This document shows positions 9,111 to 17,862 of a stretch of DNA of 64,000 nt, piece by piece (position 1 is the stretch's first letter; each line of letters starts with the position of its first letter). Source of the stretch: Hyphomicrobiales bacterium (lineage in GTDB: Bacteria > Pseudomonadota > Alphaproteobacteria > Rhizobiales > Methylopilaceae). Where the stretch lies: NCBI GenBank assembly GCA_022842205.1, contig JALHQA010000003.1:62001-126000 (forward strand). Direction: 5' to 3'. Position numbers and translations under genes: made by a program. The notes beneath the pieces were generated by a model. It was not told where the DNA came from. It did no database searches and saw only the letters and a program-made list of their open reading frames with translations.

Positions 9111-9728
9111 TCAGATGCCGAGCATCTGACGGCGTTCGAGTTCGGAAAGATTGACTTCAACCGTGGCGGCGCCGATCGGCGTTTTTCCGTCCGCTGCGGT
9201 CAGCGTGAAATTGATCTGCGTGCGCCAGACCTTGAAATCCTCGTTCCATTCCGGATCGTCGACGAACACGGCGTCGAATCCGGCCGGGAAAGTCTTCTGG
9301 AACTTGCCTTCGTCGCCCTGCCAGAAGTCGCTGGTGATCGACGACTGGCCGACGTTGAGGCCCTTGTTGTCCATGACGAAGATTTCGGCATACAGGCCCA
9401 CCGAGCGGCCCTGCATGCGGGACAGATAGACCGACAGCGGGTTCGACAACGTCGCGGCGATCAGCGGCTTGTCGTCCGCCTCGCGTTCGCTGACCCATTG
9501 CTTGTCGAGTTTCTCGACTTCGGCCTGGGATAGGCTTCCGTAGCGTTTGTTCTGCGTCTCGATCGAGAGACGAACGATTTCGGTATCGAGCCAGCCGCGG
9601 ATTCCGTCCATGACGGCGGGAGTAACAAGCGCCTTTGCGTCGGGTGCACCGGTCTGGGCGCAGGCAAGGCTCGGCGCGGCAAGGCACAGGGCAAGCCCGG
9701 CGGCAAGGCGAAGAGAGACAGATGACAT
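9111..9728 (-). CDS. Secreted sensor-like (PDC/Cache-like) protein paired with a chemoreceptor
   Basis: A 205-residue protein from ATG 9728 with a clear signal peptide ending near LACAQ. The mature part contains FVMDNKGLNVGQSSITSDFW and a C-terminal strand pattern with DGKTPIGAATVEVNLSEL. This resembles the MDxxGxxVxxS...TSDxWQGDE layout of PDC/Cache sensor domains, but no membrane or signalling domain is attached. An ATG 17 codons upstream is less likely because it would bury the signal peptide. It is co-directional with the chemoreceptor, so I infer a soluble periplasmic ligand-binding partner. Domain assignment is by pattern only. Confidence 0.72.
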   Translation of the reverse strand: MSSVSLRLAAGLALCLAAPSLACAQTGAPDAKALVTPAVMDGIRGWLDTEIVRLSIETQNKRYGSLSQAEVEKLDKQWVSEREADDKPLIAATLSNPLSVYLSRMQGRSVGLYAEIFVMDNKGLNVGQSSITSDFWQGDEGKFQKTFPAGFDAVFVDDPEWNEDFKVWRTQINFTLTAADGKTPIGAATVEVNLSELERRQMLGI

Positions 9729-9816
9729 CGTCGCGTTCCTTTTGGGTCGGTGTCGACGCAAGGAATGCGGCAAAGCCATTAATTCCGGGTGAATACGGAA
9801 AGATTTCGGAAACCAT

Positions 9817-9850
9817 AAAAAGGGGCGCGCGCCGGCCCGGGCGCATCCCC
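9817..9850 (-). terminator. Probable terminator of the AraC-type gene
   Basis: A GC-rich imperfect stem (GGGG plus GCGC on each side, 9822-9850) is followed on the minus strand by TTTTTATGG. It lies directly after the regulator's stop codon and before the sensor gene start. Confidence 0.55.
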
Positions 9851-9858
9851 GTAAGTGC

Positions 9859-10764
9859 TTACGCTGTCTGCAGGAATGGCTGCGGCATAGCCTTCATCCG
9901 TGCGATGTCGCGGATCGGCGGCAGGCCGAAAGTGCGCGCGTACTCCCGCGAGAACTGCGATGGGCTTTCATAACCGACGCTGTGACTCGCGGTCGCCGCG
10001 TCCACCGCCTGAATCAGCATCAGTTGGCGCGCCTCCTGCAGCCTGAGCTGCTTCTGATACTGCAGCGGGCTCATTGCCGTGACGGCCTTGAAATGCGCAT
10101 GCAGCGCCGACGCGCTCATGCGCGCCTCGCCGGTCACCGCCTCGATGCTGAACGGCTCGCGGAAGTTCTTCTTGATCCAGCCGATGGCGCGGTTGACCTG
10201 CTGCAGCTTGCCGTCGGCCACCGCGATCTGCTTCAGCCGCGCGCCCTGGTCGCCGAGCAGAAGTCTGTACAGTATCTCCCGCTCGGCCAGCGGCGCCAAT
10301 ACGGCGATGTCGCCGGGCCTGTCGAGCAGGCGTATCAGCCGGGTCGCGGCATCGAGCAGTTCAGGCGTCAAGGCCGAAACCTGCAGGCTCGCGCTCGCGG
10401 GGGCGTCGGCCGCAGCCGAAATTCCGGCTTCAAGCATCAGCTGGCCGAGCACCGCGCGGTCGAGATCGAGCCGCACGCACAGATAAGGTTTGTCGGGAGA
10501 CGCCTCGATCACCTCGCCCAGCACCGGCGAATCGACGGACACGACGAGGAACTTCGCCGGGTCGTAATAGAGCTGGCTGTCGCCCGCGATGACGCGCTTG
10601 GCGCCCTGCGCCACGATGCACAGAGCGGGTTCGTACACACCGTGGATCGGCTCGGTCGGCCGGTCGGCCCGGAACAGCGTCACGCGCGGGAGGGCCGTTG
10701 CCTGGATTCCTTCATGCGTGGCATATCGTGCAATCAAGCCTGCAAGTTCGGCGTGGCCGTTCAT
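9859..10764 (-). CDS. AraC-family transcriptional regulator
   Basis: A 301-residue regulator from ATG 10764, preceded by GAAGGGAAA. An AraC_N-type effector domain covers about 15-170 (VYEPALCIVAQGAKRVIAGD). The C-terminal double helix-turn-helix covers about 195-295, with FSIEAVTGEARMSASALHAHF and SVGYESPSQFSREYARTFG. This two-domain form is common in regulators of neighbouring oxidoreductases. It diverges from a short-chain dehydrogenase gene across a 245-bp gap holding repeated TCAGGCAAT-like elements. The likely role is control of the downstream dehydrogenases and possibly itself. Confidence 0.92.
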   Translation of the reverse strand: MNGHAELAGLIARYATHEGIQATALPRVTLFRADRPTEPIHGVYEPALCIVAQGAKRVIAGDSQLYYDPAKFLVVSVDSPVLGEVIEASPDKPYLCVRLDLDRAVLGQLMLEAGISAAADAPASASLQVSALTPELLDAATRLIRLLDRPGDIAVLAPLAEREILYRLLLGDQGARLKQIAVADGKLQQVNRAIGWIKKNFREPFSIEAVTGEARMSASALHAHFKAVTAMSPLQYQKQLRLQEARQLMLIQAVDAATASHSVGYESPSQFSREYARTFGLPPIRDIARMKAMPQPFLQTA

Positions 10765-10841
10765 GACGCTTTTCCCTTCGACCCGGCCTATAAAAGCACG
10801 AATTATCCTGATTGTAACGCCGATCTTGGAGGCCTGGAGGA

Positions 10842-10911
10842 TCGGGCAAGGATGCCGGAGCTTCAGGCAATCCTGTGCCCGAATACCCATATGTTTGGAG
10901 AATCAGGCAAT
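10842..10911 (+). promoter_or_regulatory. Candidate AraC-type operator with repeated half-sites
   Basis: Between the divergent araC-type and SDR genes, TCAGGCAAT occurs at 10863-10871 and again at 10903-10911. A near copy, TCGGGCAAG, lies at 10842-10850. Spacings of 21 and 40 bp place the copies close to the same DNA face, as expected for direct-repeat AraC half-sites. Assignment is by pattern and position only. Confidence 0.45.
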
Positions 10912-11009
10912 ATCTACGGAGTTGCGGTCTACCGCCCTTCCGCCCTCGCCCGCCATTGTCTCCTCACCGCCGGACGCAATCCGCGAAGGCACGAACGAAG
11001 GAGATATCC

Positions 11010-11741
11010 ATGTCCATCAAAGGAAAAGTCATCGCGATCACCGGCGCCTCGAGCGGCATCGGCGAGGCAGCCGCCCTCCTCCTTGCCGAGCGCGGCGCGA
11101 AGATCGTGCTCGGTGCGCGCCGTACGGACAGGCTCGAAGCGCTCGCCCGCACGATAAATGAAAAAGGCGGCTCCGCCCGCTTCCGCGCACTCGATGTCAC
11201 GAGCCTTGAGGACACGCAGGCCTTCGTCGATTTCGCCAAGGCAGAGTTCGGCGCCCTTGATGTCATCGTCAACAATGCCGGCGTCATGCCGCTGTCCGTG
11301 ATGACCGACCTCAAGATCGACGACTGGAACCGGATGATCGACGTCAACATCCGCGGCGTCCTCCACGGCATCGCGGCGGTGTTGCCCGGCATGAAGGCCG
11401 CGGGCAAGGGCCAGATCATCAATGTCGCCTCCATCGGTGCGCATGTCGTCGTGCCGACCGGCGCCGTCTATTGCGCGACGAAATACGCTGTATGGGCAAT
11501 TTCGGAAGGCCTGCGTCAGGAAAACCCGGATGTGCGCGTCACCATCGTCTCGCCCGGCGTCACCGCCACCGAGCTTGGCCACGACATCACCGACGATACG
11601 ACCAAAGAAGCGCTGGTCGAATGGCGGAAGACATCGCTCACTCCCGACGCCATCGCCCGCGCCATCGCCTATGCGGTCGAACAGCCCGATGATGTCGACA
11701 TCAATGAGGTGATCGTCCGTCCGACGGCGAGCACGTTCTGA
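11010..11741 (+). CDS. Short-chain dehydrogenase/reductase
   Basis: Classical NAD(P)-dependent oxidoreductase of 243 residues; the ATG at 11010 is preceded by GAAGGAGA. The nucleotide-binding motif TGASSGIG is at 11-18, NNAG at 88-91, and the catalytic set S141, Y154 and K158 (YCATK). ARRTD after the second strand suggests NADP preference. The substrate cannot be inferred. It is transcribed away from the AraC regulator and followed by a tiny overlapping frame and a second SDR, so it is the probable regulated target. Confidence 0.92.
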   Translation: MSIKGKVIAITGASSGIGEAAALLLAERGAKIVLGARRTDRLEALARTINEKGGSARFRALDVTSLEDTQAFVDFAKAEFGALDVIVNNAGVMPLSVMTDLKIDDWNRMIDVNIRGVLHGIAAVLPGMKAAGKGQIINVASIGAHVVVPTGAVYCATKYAVWAISEGLRQENPDVRVTIVSPGVTATELGHDITDDTTKEALVEWRKTSLTPDAIARAIAYAVEQPDDVDINEVIVRPTASTF

Positions 11742-11821
11742 TGCGCCGCCGCCTGTTCCCGGTCTTCGCGAGCGCCGCTTATGCGGCGTTCGCAGCCTTC
11801 GCCATTCTCAATCTTGCCTGA
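11741..11821 (+). CDS. Possible 26-residue membrane miniprotein
   Basis: The ATG overlaps the SDR stop as TGATG, a typical re-initiation arrangement. The peptide begins with three arginines after the Met (MRRRLFPVF) and continues as one hydrophobic Ala/Phe-rich stretch ending FAILNLA. That composition fits a single membrane helix with a positive inside end. There is no family evidence, so translation is unproven. Confidence 0.35.
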   Translation: MRRRLFPVFASAAYAAFAAFAILNLA

Positions 11822-11863
11822 CACCCCACATACAGGGCGTCAGACAATCCCAAGGAAACTCCA

Positions 11864-12598
11864 ATGGTCCAGCAGAAAACCGCCATCGTCACCGGAGCCT
11901 CGCGCGGCATCGGCGCCGCGATCGCGGAGCGTCTTGCTCAGGAAGGCTTCGCCATCGTCATCAATTATGCCGGCAACACCGCCGCGGCCGAGGATGCGAA
12001 GGCGCGGATCGAATCCGCGGGCGGACGTGCCGTTCTGGCGAAGGGCGACGTTGCTGACCCCGCCGCGGTCAAGGCGGTGTTCGATATCGCCGAAAAGGAG
12101 TTCGGCAAGGTCGATGTGCTGATCAACAATGCCGGCGTCTTCCAGCCCATGCCGCTGAAGGATTCGACCGACGATCTGTTCGACCGCCATTTCAATATCA
12201 ACGTGAAAGGGACATTCAACGGCATGCGCGAAGCCGCGACGCGGCTCAGCAAGGGCGGGCGCATCGTCAATTTCTCGACCAGCGTCACCGGCACGAAGAT
12301 GGAGAATTACAGCGTCTACGGCGCGACGAAGGCCGCCGTCGAGACCATGACCGCGATCTTCGCCAAGGAACTGCGCGGCACCGGCACGACGGTCAATTGC
12401 GTTGCGCCCGGCCCCACCGGCACCGATCTTTTTCTCGACGGCAAGTCGCCCGACCTGATCGATCGCCTCGCCAAGATGTCGCCGATGGAGCGTCTCGGCA
12501 CCCCGGACGACATCGCGGCCGTCGTGTCCTTCCTCGTCGGCCCGGATGGCGGCTGGATCAACGGCCAGGTCATCCGCGCGAACGGCGGGATGGTGTAA
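11864..12598 (+). CDS. Short-chain dehydrogenase/reductase
   Basis: A second SDR, 244 residues, with TGASRGIG at 10-17, NNAG at 88-91, serines in FSTS (about 137-140), and Y152 and K156 in YGATK. The C-terminus AVVSFLVGPDGGWINGQVIRANGG is typical of FabG-like 3-oxoacyl reductase-type SDRs, but context does not support a fatty-acid role. It lies 42 bp after the miniprotein frame and ends in a strong terminator, so it closes the SDR transcript. The two SDRs differ clearly in sequence, so they are not a recent tandem duplication. Confidence 0.92.
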   Translation: MVQQKTAIVTGASRGIGAAIAERLAQEGFAIVINYAGNTAAAEDAKARIESAGGRAVLAKGDVADPAAVKAVFDIAEKEFGKVDVLINNAGVFQPMPLKDSTDDLFDRHFNINVKGTFNGMREAATRLSKGGRIVNFSTSVTGTKMENYSVYGATKAAVETMTAIFAKELRGTGTTVNCVAPGPTGTDLFLDGKSPDLIDRLAKMSPMERLGTPDDIAAVVSFLVGPDGGWINGQVIRANGGMV

Positions 12599-12610
12599 CG
12601 GCAGCAAAAA

Positions 12611-12635
12611 GGGCGCCATCCCCCCGGAGGCGCCC
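12611..12635 (+). terminator. Bidirectional intrinsic terminator
   Basis: Stem GGGCGCC (12611-12617) and GGCGCCC (12629-12635), preceded by AAAAA and followed by TTTCTT. It serves the second SDR on the plus strand and probably ldtR on the minus strand. Confidence 0.85.
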
Positions 12636-12672
12636 TTTCTTGTCCCCGAGCCCGCAATGCGCGGACAAACGC

Positions 12673-13185
12673 TCAGAGGCGATAGCGGATCTGGTCGGTC
12701 CAGAAGCGTTCGAGACGAACCAGCGCCTTGTTGATGGTGAGGAAGTCCGACGAGTTGATGCCGCCGACCTGTTCGATCGACTTCACGTGCTTGGCGTACA
12801 GATCGTCGACGATCTTGTGCACTTCGCGGCCGCGGTCCGTCAGGCTGATGCGCACCGAGCGGCGGTCCATACGCGAGCGCTGGTGATGCAGGAAGCCGGC
12901 CTCGACCAGCTTCTTCAGATTGTAGGAAACGTTCGAGCCGAGATAGTAGCCGCGCGTGCGCAGCTCGCCGGCCGTCAGTTCGGAGTCGCCGATATTGTAG
13001 AGAAGCAGCGCCTGGACGCTGTTCACATCGGAACGGCCGCGGCGGTCGAATTCATCCTTGATGACGTCGAGCAGACGGCGATGAAGACGCTCGACGAGCG
13101 TCAGCGCTTCAAGATAGAGCGGACGAACGTCGCCTGCCTTTTCGGCCACGTCCCCTCCCACAAGCGCGTGAGCAGTTTTAGACAT
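12673..13185 (-). CDS. ldtR: MarR-family transcriptional regulator LdtR
   Basis: A 170-residue MarR-type winged-helix regulator. The long N-terminal helix, VNSVQALLLYNIGDSELTAG, the recognition-helix region GYYLGSNVSYNLKKL and wing SRMDRRSVRISLTDRG match LdtR. In Liberibacter and Sinorhizobium that protein controls an L,D-transpeptidase gene and stress tolerance. The gene lies downstream of a DUF6163 gene as usual in this order. Its expected neighbour glyA is displaced by about 9.5 kb. The 244-bp region upstream contains an inverted repeat that could be its operator. Confidence 0.9.
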   Translation of the reverse strand: MSKTAHALVGGDVAEKAGDVRPLYLEALTLVERLHRRLLDVIKDEFDRRGRSDVNSVQALLLYNIGDSELTAGELRTRGYYLGSNVSYNLKKLVEAGFLHHQRSRMDRRSVRISLTDRGREVHKIVDDLYAKHVKSIEQVGGINSSDFLTINKALVRLERFWTDQIRYRL

Positions 13186-13330
13186 TGTTACGCCTCACCC
13201 TGAAAATTCGTGGGTTGCCTTTACGGTCTTGCCCACTCTTGAAAACCAAGAATAGGCGGCGGGGCGTGAAAATGCGCTTAAAAGCCTTAGCTAAATTTGT
13301 CTTTATTTCTTGTACTGAACAACCGGTAAA

Positions 13331-13399
13331 CAAGCACTCGACTCAGGGGCCGACGCCACTAAGCCCTCATAGATGGAAATCTATTCTTATGAGTGCTTG
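13331..13399 (-). promoter_or_regulatory. Inverted-repeat element upstream of ldtR
   Basis: CAAGCACTC (13331-13339) and GAGTGCTTG (13391-13399) form a perfect 9-bp inverted repeat 51 bp apart. Inside it, ATAGAT and ATCTAT (13369-13384) form a second hairpin with loop GGAA. The surrounding 244 bp between DUF6163 and ldtR are less GC-rich than the genes. It could be an operator or a terminator of the DUF6163 gene; no T-run favours the latter. Confidence 0.4.
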
Positions 13400-13429
13400 G
13401 GAATACCCTGCGGGTAGGGGCCGACCTGT

Positions 13430-15045
<1,616 letters not shown>

Positions 15046-15054
15046 CCCCGATCT

Positions 15055-15163
15055 TCATCCTGAGCCGGACTCGCCGCAGGCGAGCCGTGTCGAAGGATGG
15101 CGGCAACCACCGAATCTTGCGGCCATCCTTCGACACGCGAGCTTCGCTCGCGGCTCAGGATGA
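15055..15163. repeat. Two inverted copies of a dispersed palindromic intergenic repeat
   Basis: A unit running from TCATCCTGAGCCG to GTGTCGAAGGATGG (15055-15100) is followed by an inverted copy (15123-15163). Each unit can fold on itself through GC-rich arms around CTCGCC/GGCGAG or GCGAGC/GCTCGC, and the two copies can pair with each other. Such extragenic palindromes are common between genes in Hyphomicrobiales. A third, diverged copy lies at 20264-20308. It separates hemB from the threonine deaminase gene. Confidence 0.85.
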
Positions 15164-15203
15164 GGTTTGTGTATAATTGCGAACCTTCCGTCCGAGTCTG
15201 TTC

Positions 15204-16439
15204 ATGTCCAAACTTCCCGTCACCCTCGCCGACATCCAGGCCACGCGCGATGTGCTCGCAGGCCAGGTCATCCGCACACCCACTCTGCCGGCGCCCAAAC
15301 TCTCGACGCTCACCGGAGCCGAGGTCTGGGTGAAGTATGAGAACATGCAGGTGACGAACAGCTTCAAGGACCGCGGGGCCTATGTGAAGCTGTCCTCGCT
15401 CGACGAGGCCGCGCGCAAGACCGGCGTCGTCACCATGTCGGCCGGCAATCATGCCCAGGCGGTCGCCTATCACGCCCAGCGGCTCGGCATCCCCGCCACC
15501 GTCGTCATGCCCGAGCAGACGCCGCAGGTGAAAATCCGCAACACCGAAGCGTTCGGCGCCAAAGTCGTGCTCGATGGCGAAACGCTGGCGGAGTCGCAGA
15601 TCCGCGCCCAGCAGCTTGTCGAGGAACACGGGCTGACCCTCATCCACCCCTACGACGATCCCGCCATCATATCCGGCCAGGGCACCGCCGCGCTGGAAAT
15701 GCTCGAGGACGCGCCGGACCTCGAAATCATCGTCGTCCCGATCGGCGGCGGCGGCCTCATCTCCGGCATCGCCATCGCCTCGAAAGGCCTCAAGCCGTCG
15801 ATCGAGATCATCGGCGTCGAAAGCCGGCTCTATCCGTCGATGATCAATGCGATGACGGGCAAGGAACGCCCGAAAGGCGGCCCGACCTTGGCCGAAGGCA
15901 TCGCCGTCAAGAATGTCGGTACACTGACGCTGCCGGTCGTGCGCGGCCTCGTCTCCGAAATCCTGCTCGTTTCGGAGCCGGAGCTGGAGCGCGCGGTCAA
16001 TGCCTTCGCCACGCTGCAGAAGACCATGGCCGAAGGCGCGGGCGCCGCGGGCCTCGCCGCCATGCTTGGGTCGCCGGAGCGCTTCCGCGGCAAGAAGGTC
16101 GGCATCGTGCTCTGCGGCGGCAATATCGACTCGCGCATCCTCGCGTCCATCATGGTGCGCGAGCTTGAGCGCGAGCATCGCGTCTGCGCCTTCCGCCTGA
16201 CCTTCAACGATCAGCCGGGCGTCCTCGGCCGGGTTGCGACGCGTCTTGGCGAACTCGGCGCCAACATCCTCGAAGTCAGCCATGGCCGCCTGTATCTCGA
16301 CGTGCCGGCCAAGGGCGCGACGCTCGACATCACGGTGGAGACGCGCGACCGCGCCCATGCCGATCTCGTCGAGGCCGAGCTCGCGAAATTCGAAGGCATC
16401 CCCTGCCGCCGCATCCGTCCCGGCGGCGGCGTAGAGTAG
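15204..16439 (+). CDS. ilvA: Threonine ammonia-lyase with C-terminal ACT domain
   Basis: PLP enzyme turning threonine into 2-oxobutanoate and ammonia, feeding isoleucine synthesis or threonine breakdown. The 411 residues start at ATG 15204. PLP lysine K55 is in TNSFKDRGA. SAGNHAQAVAYHA and the phosphate loop IGGGGLISG follow. A single short ACT domain begins near 330 (FNDQPGVLGRVATRLGELGAN). This is the short form with one ACT domain, so it could be named ilvA or tdcB-like. It is upstream of the nucleosidase gene on the same strand with a 23-bp gap. Confidence 0.92.
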   Translation: MSKLPVTLADIQATRDVLAGQVIRTPTLPAPKLSTLTGAEVWVKYENMQVTNSFKDRGAYVKLSSLDEAARKTGVVTMSAGNHAQAVAYHAQRLGIPATVVMPEQTPQVKIRNTEAFGAKVVLDGETLAESQIRAQQLVEEHGLTLIHPYDDPAIISGQGTAALEMLEDAPDLEIIVVPIGGGGLISGIAIASKGLKPSIEIIGVESRLYPSMINAMTGKERPKGGPTLAEGIAVKNVGTLTLPVVRGLVSEILLVSEPELERAVNAFATLQKTMAEGAGAAGLAAMLGSPERFRGKKVGIVLCGGNIDSRILASIMVRELEREHRVCAFRLTFNDQPGVLGRVATRLGELGANILEVSHGRLYLDVPAKGATLDITVETRDRAHADLVEAELAKFEGIPCRRIRPGGGVE

Positions 16440-16462
16440 TTACACGCGCGGGGAGCAGGATC

Positions 16463-17107
16463 ATGCTCAAGACCTACACCGCCTCCGACGGCCCGCTGCG
16501 CGTCCTGTTCGTCATGGCGACCGAAGCCGAATACGGTGCCGCGCTGCGGAACCATATCGAGCCGGTCATAACCGGCGTCGGCCCTGTCGAGGCCGCGGCC
16601 CGCACCGCACGGGCGCTTGCCGATCATCCGGCCGATCTCGTCGTAAATCTCGGTTCGGCCGGCTCGCGCTCGCTGCCGCAGGCCGGCATCTTCCAGGTCG
16701 CCTCGGTCTCCTACCGCGATATGGACGCAAGCCCGCTCGGCTTCGAAAAAGGAACGACGCCGTTCCTCGATCTGCCGGCGGAAGTCCGCATCGTTCCGCG
16801 CCTGCCGGGCATTCCGGAAGCGCGGCTGTCGACCGGCGGGGGCATCGTCAACGGTCATGGCTACAGCGCATTCGACGCCGACATGGCCGACATGGAAAGC
16901 TTTGCCGTGCTGCGCGCCGCCATGCTGGCCGGCGCCGGCTATATCGGCCTGCGCGGCATTTCGGACGGCGAAAGGCCGATTGAGCGTTTCTCGGACTGGA
17001 CGTTCTATCTCGCCGAGATCGACGCCCGCATGGCCGAAATCGTACATGCGCTCCCGGATGCATTCGCCGCCCATCGGCGCGCCTGGTGGAAGGAAGCATT
17101 CGCATGA
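16463..17107 (+). CDS. MTA/SAH nucleosidase-family phosphorylase
   Basis: Member of the nucleoside phosphorylase family that includes 5'-methylthioadenosine/S-adenosylhomocysteine nucleosidase, releasing adenine from MTA or SAH. The 214 residues show VFVMATEAEYG at the N-terminus (the ExE catalytic region), TGVGPVEAA, DMADMESFAV in place of the usual DMEGAA, and RGISDGE (usually RxISDxA). These shifts make the exact substrate less certain. ATGA overlap couples it to a purine-type deaminase, which suggests base salvage. SahR, sensing SAH, is encoded 5 kb away. Confidence 0.82.
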   Translation: MLKTYTASDGPLRVLFVMATEAEYGAALRNHIEPVITGVGPVEAAARTARALADHPADLVVNLGSAGSRSLPQAGIFQVASVSYRDMDASPLGFEKGTTPFLDLPAEVRIVPRLPGIPEARLSTGGGIVNGHGYSAFDADMADMESFAVLRAAMLAGAGYIGLRGISDGERPIERFSDWTFYLAEIDARMAEIVHALPDAFAAHRRAWWKEAFA

Positions 17108-17580
17108 ACGCGCACGACCTCGCCCTTCTCGAGCGCTGCATCCTTCTTGCCGAGGAAGCGCTTGATGCCGGAGACGAGCCATTCGGCTCGGTTCTTGCGG
17201 ACAGCGACGGCAACATCCTCCACGAAGACCGCAACCGCATCGCGGGCGGAGACCGCACGCGCCACCCCGAATTCGCACTGGCGCGTTGGGCGGCCGAAAA
17301 CATGGCGTCGGCGGAGCGCGCCTCCGCCACCGTCTATACATCCGGCGAGCATTGCCCGATGTGCGCCGCCGCCCATGCCTGGGTCGGCCTCGGCCGCATC
17401 GTCTACGCCAGTTCCTCGGCGCAGCTGGCGGGATGGCTGGAAGAGATGAATGTGCCGCCAGGGCCCGTGCGCGCACTTCCGGTCCAGGACATTGCTCCCG
17501 GCATCAAGGTCGAAGGCCCCGTGCCGGAGCTTGCCGCGCGCGTCCGTGAGCTTCACCGGCGTCTGTACTCGGGACAATGA
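17104..17580 (+). CDS. Nucleoside/guanine deaminase-like zinc enzyme
   Basis: A 158-residue member of the cytidine deaminase superfamily, closest in layout to guanine and tRNA-adenosine deaminases. The zinc site is H54-P-E56 (usual HAE) with C84 and C87 in GEHCPMCAA. The start ATG overlaps the nucleosidase stop as ATGA, so both products are made together. A plausible joint role is cleaving a purine nucleoside and then deaminating the base, but substrates are not defined by sequence. Its stop abuts the stop of the convergent small gene at 17581. Confidence 0.83.
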   Translation: MNAHDLALLERCILLAEEALDAGDEPFGSVLADSDGNILHEDRNRIAGGDRTRHPEFALARWAAENMASAERASATVYTSGEHCPMCAAAHAWVGLGRIVYASSSAQLAGWLEEMNVPPGPVRALPVQDIAPGIKVEGPVPELAARVRELHRRLYSGQ

Positions 17581-17862
17581 CTACTCGCCGAGCGGGGGCT
17601 TGTAGATCCGCTGTTCGATCCAGCCGCGCGCTTCGTCGAGCGAACTGAAAAGCGGCGGCGGCCGCCCGGTCGCAAAATCGCTGCACGGACCGAATCCGGC
17701 TTCGCGATACCAGCCTTCGGATGAAGCCCCGTTGCTCTCGGCCTCGCTCGGCAACAAGTGGATGAAGACCGCGATCAGTTTTCCGTTCGCCAGCGCAAGG
17801 CGACCGTCGGAAATTCCTCCATTGGTCAAAACTTCCATTGGTTCAAATTTGATCGACGTCAT
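17581..17862 (-). CDS. Hypothetical small soluble protein
   Basis: A 93-residue protein that I do not recognise. It starts MTSIKFEPMEVL, has GRLALANGKLIAVFIHLL, and a C-terminal segment LFSSLDEARGWIEQRIY that looks like a short helix. No signal peptide or metal motif is seen. Its ATG overlaps the stop of the upstream Crp-type gene as ATGA, so it is translated with that regulator. The convergent deaminase gene ends at the adjoining base. Confidence 0.65.
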   Translation of the reverse strand: MTSIKFEPMEVLTNGGISDGRLALANGKLIAVFIHLLPSEAESNGASSEGWYREAGFGPCSDFATGRPPPLFSSLDEARGWIEQRIYKPPLGE

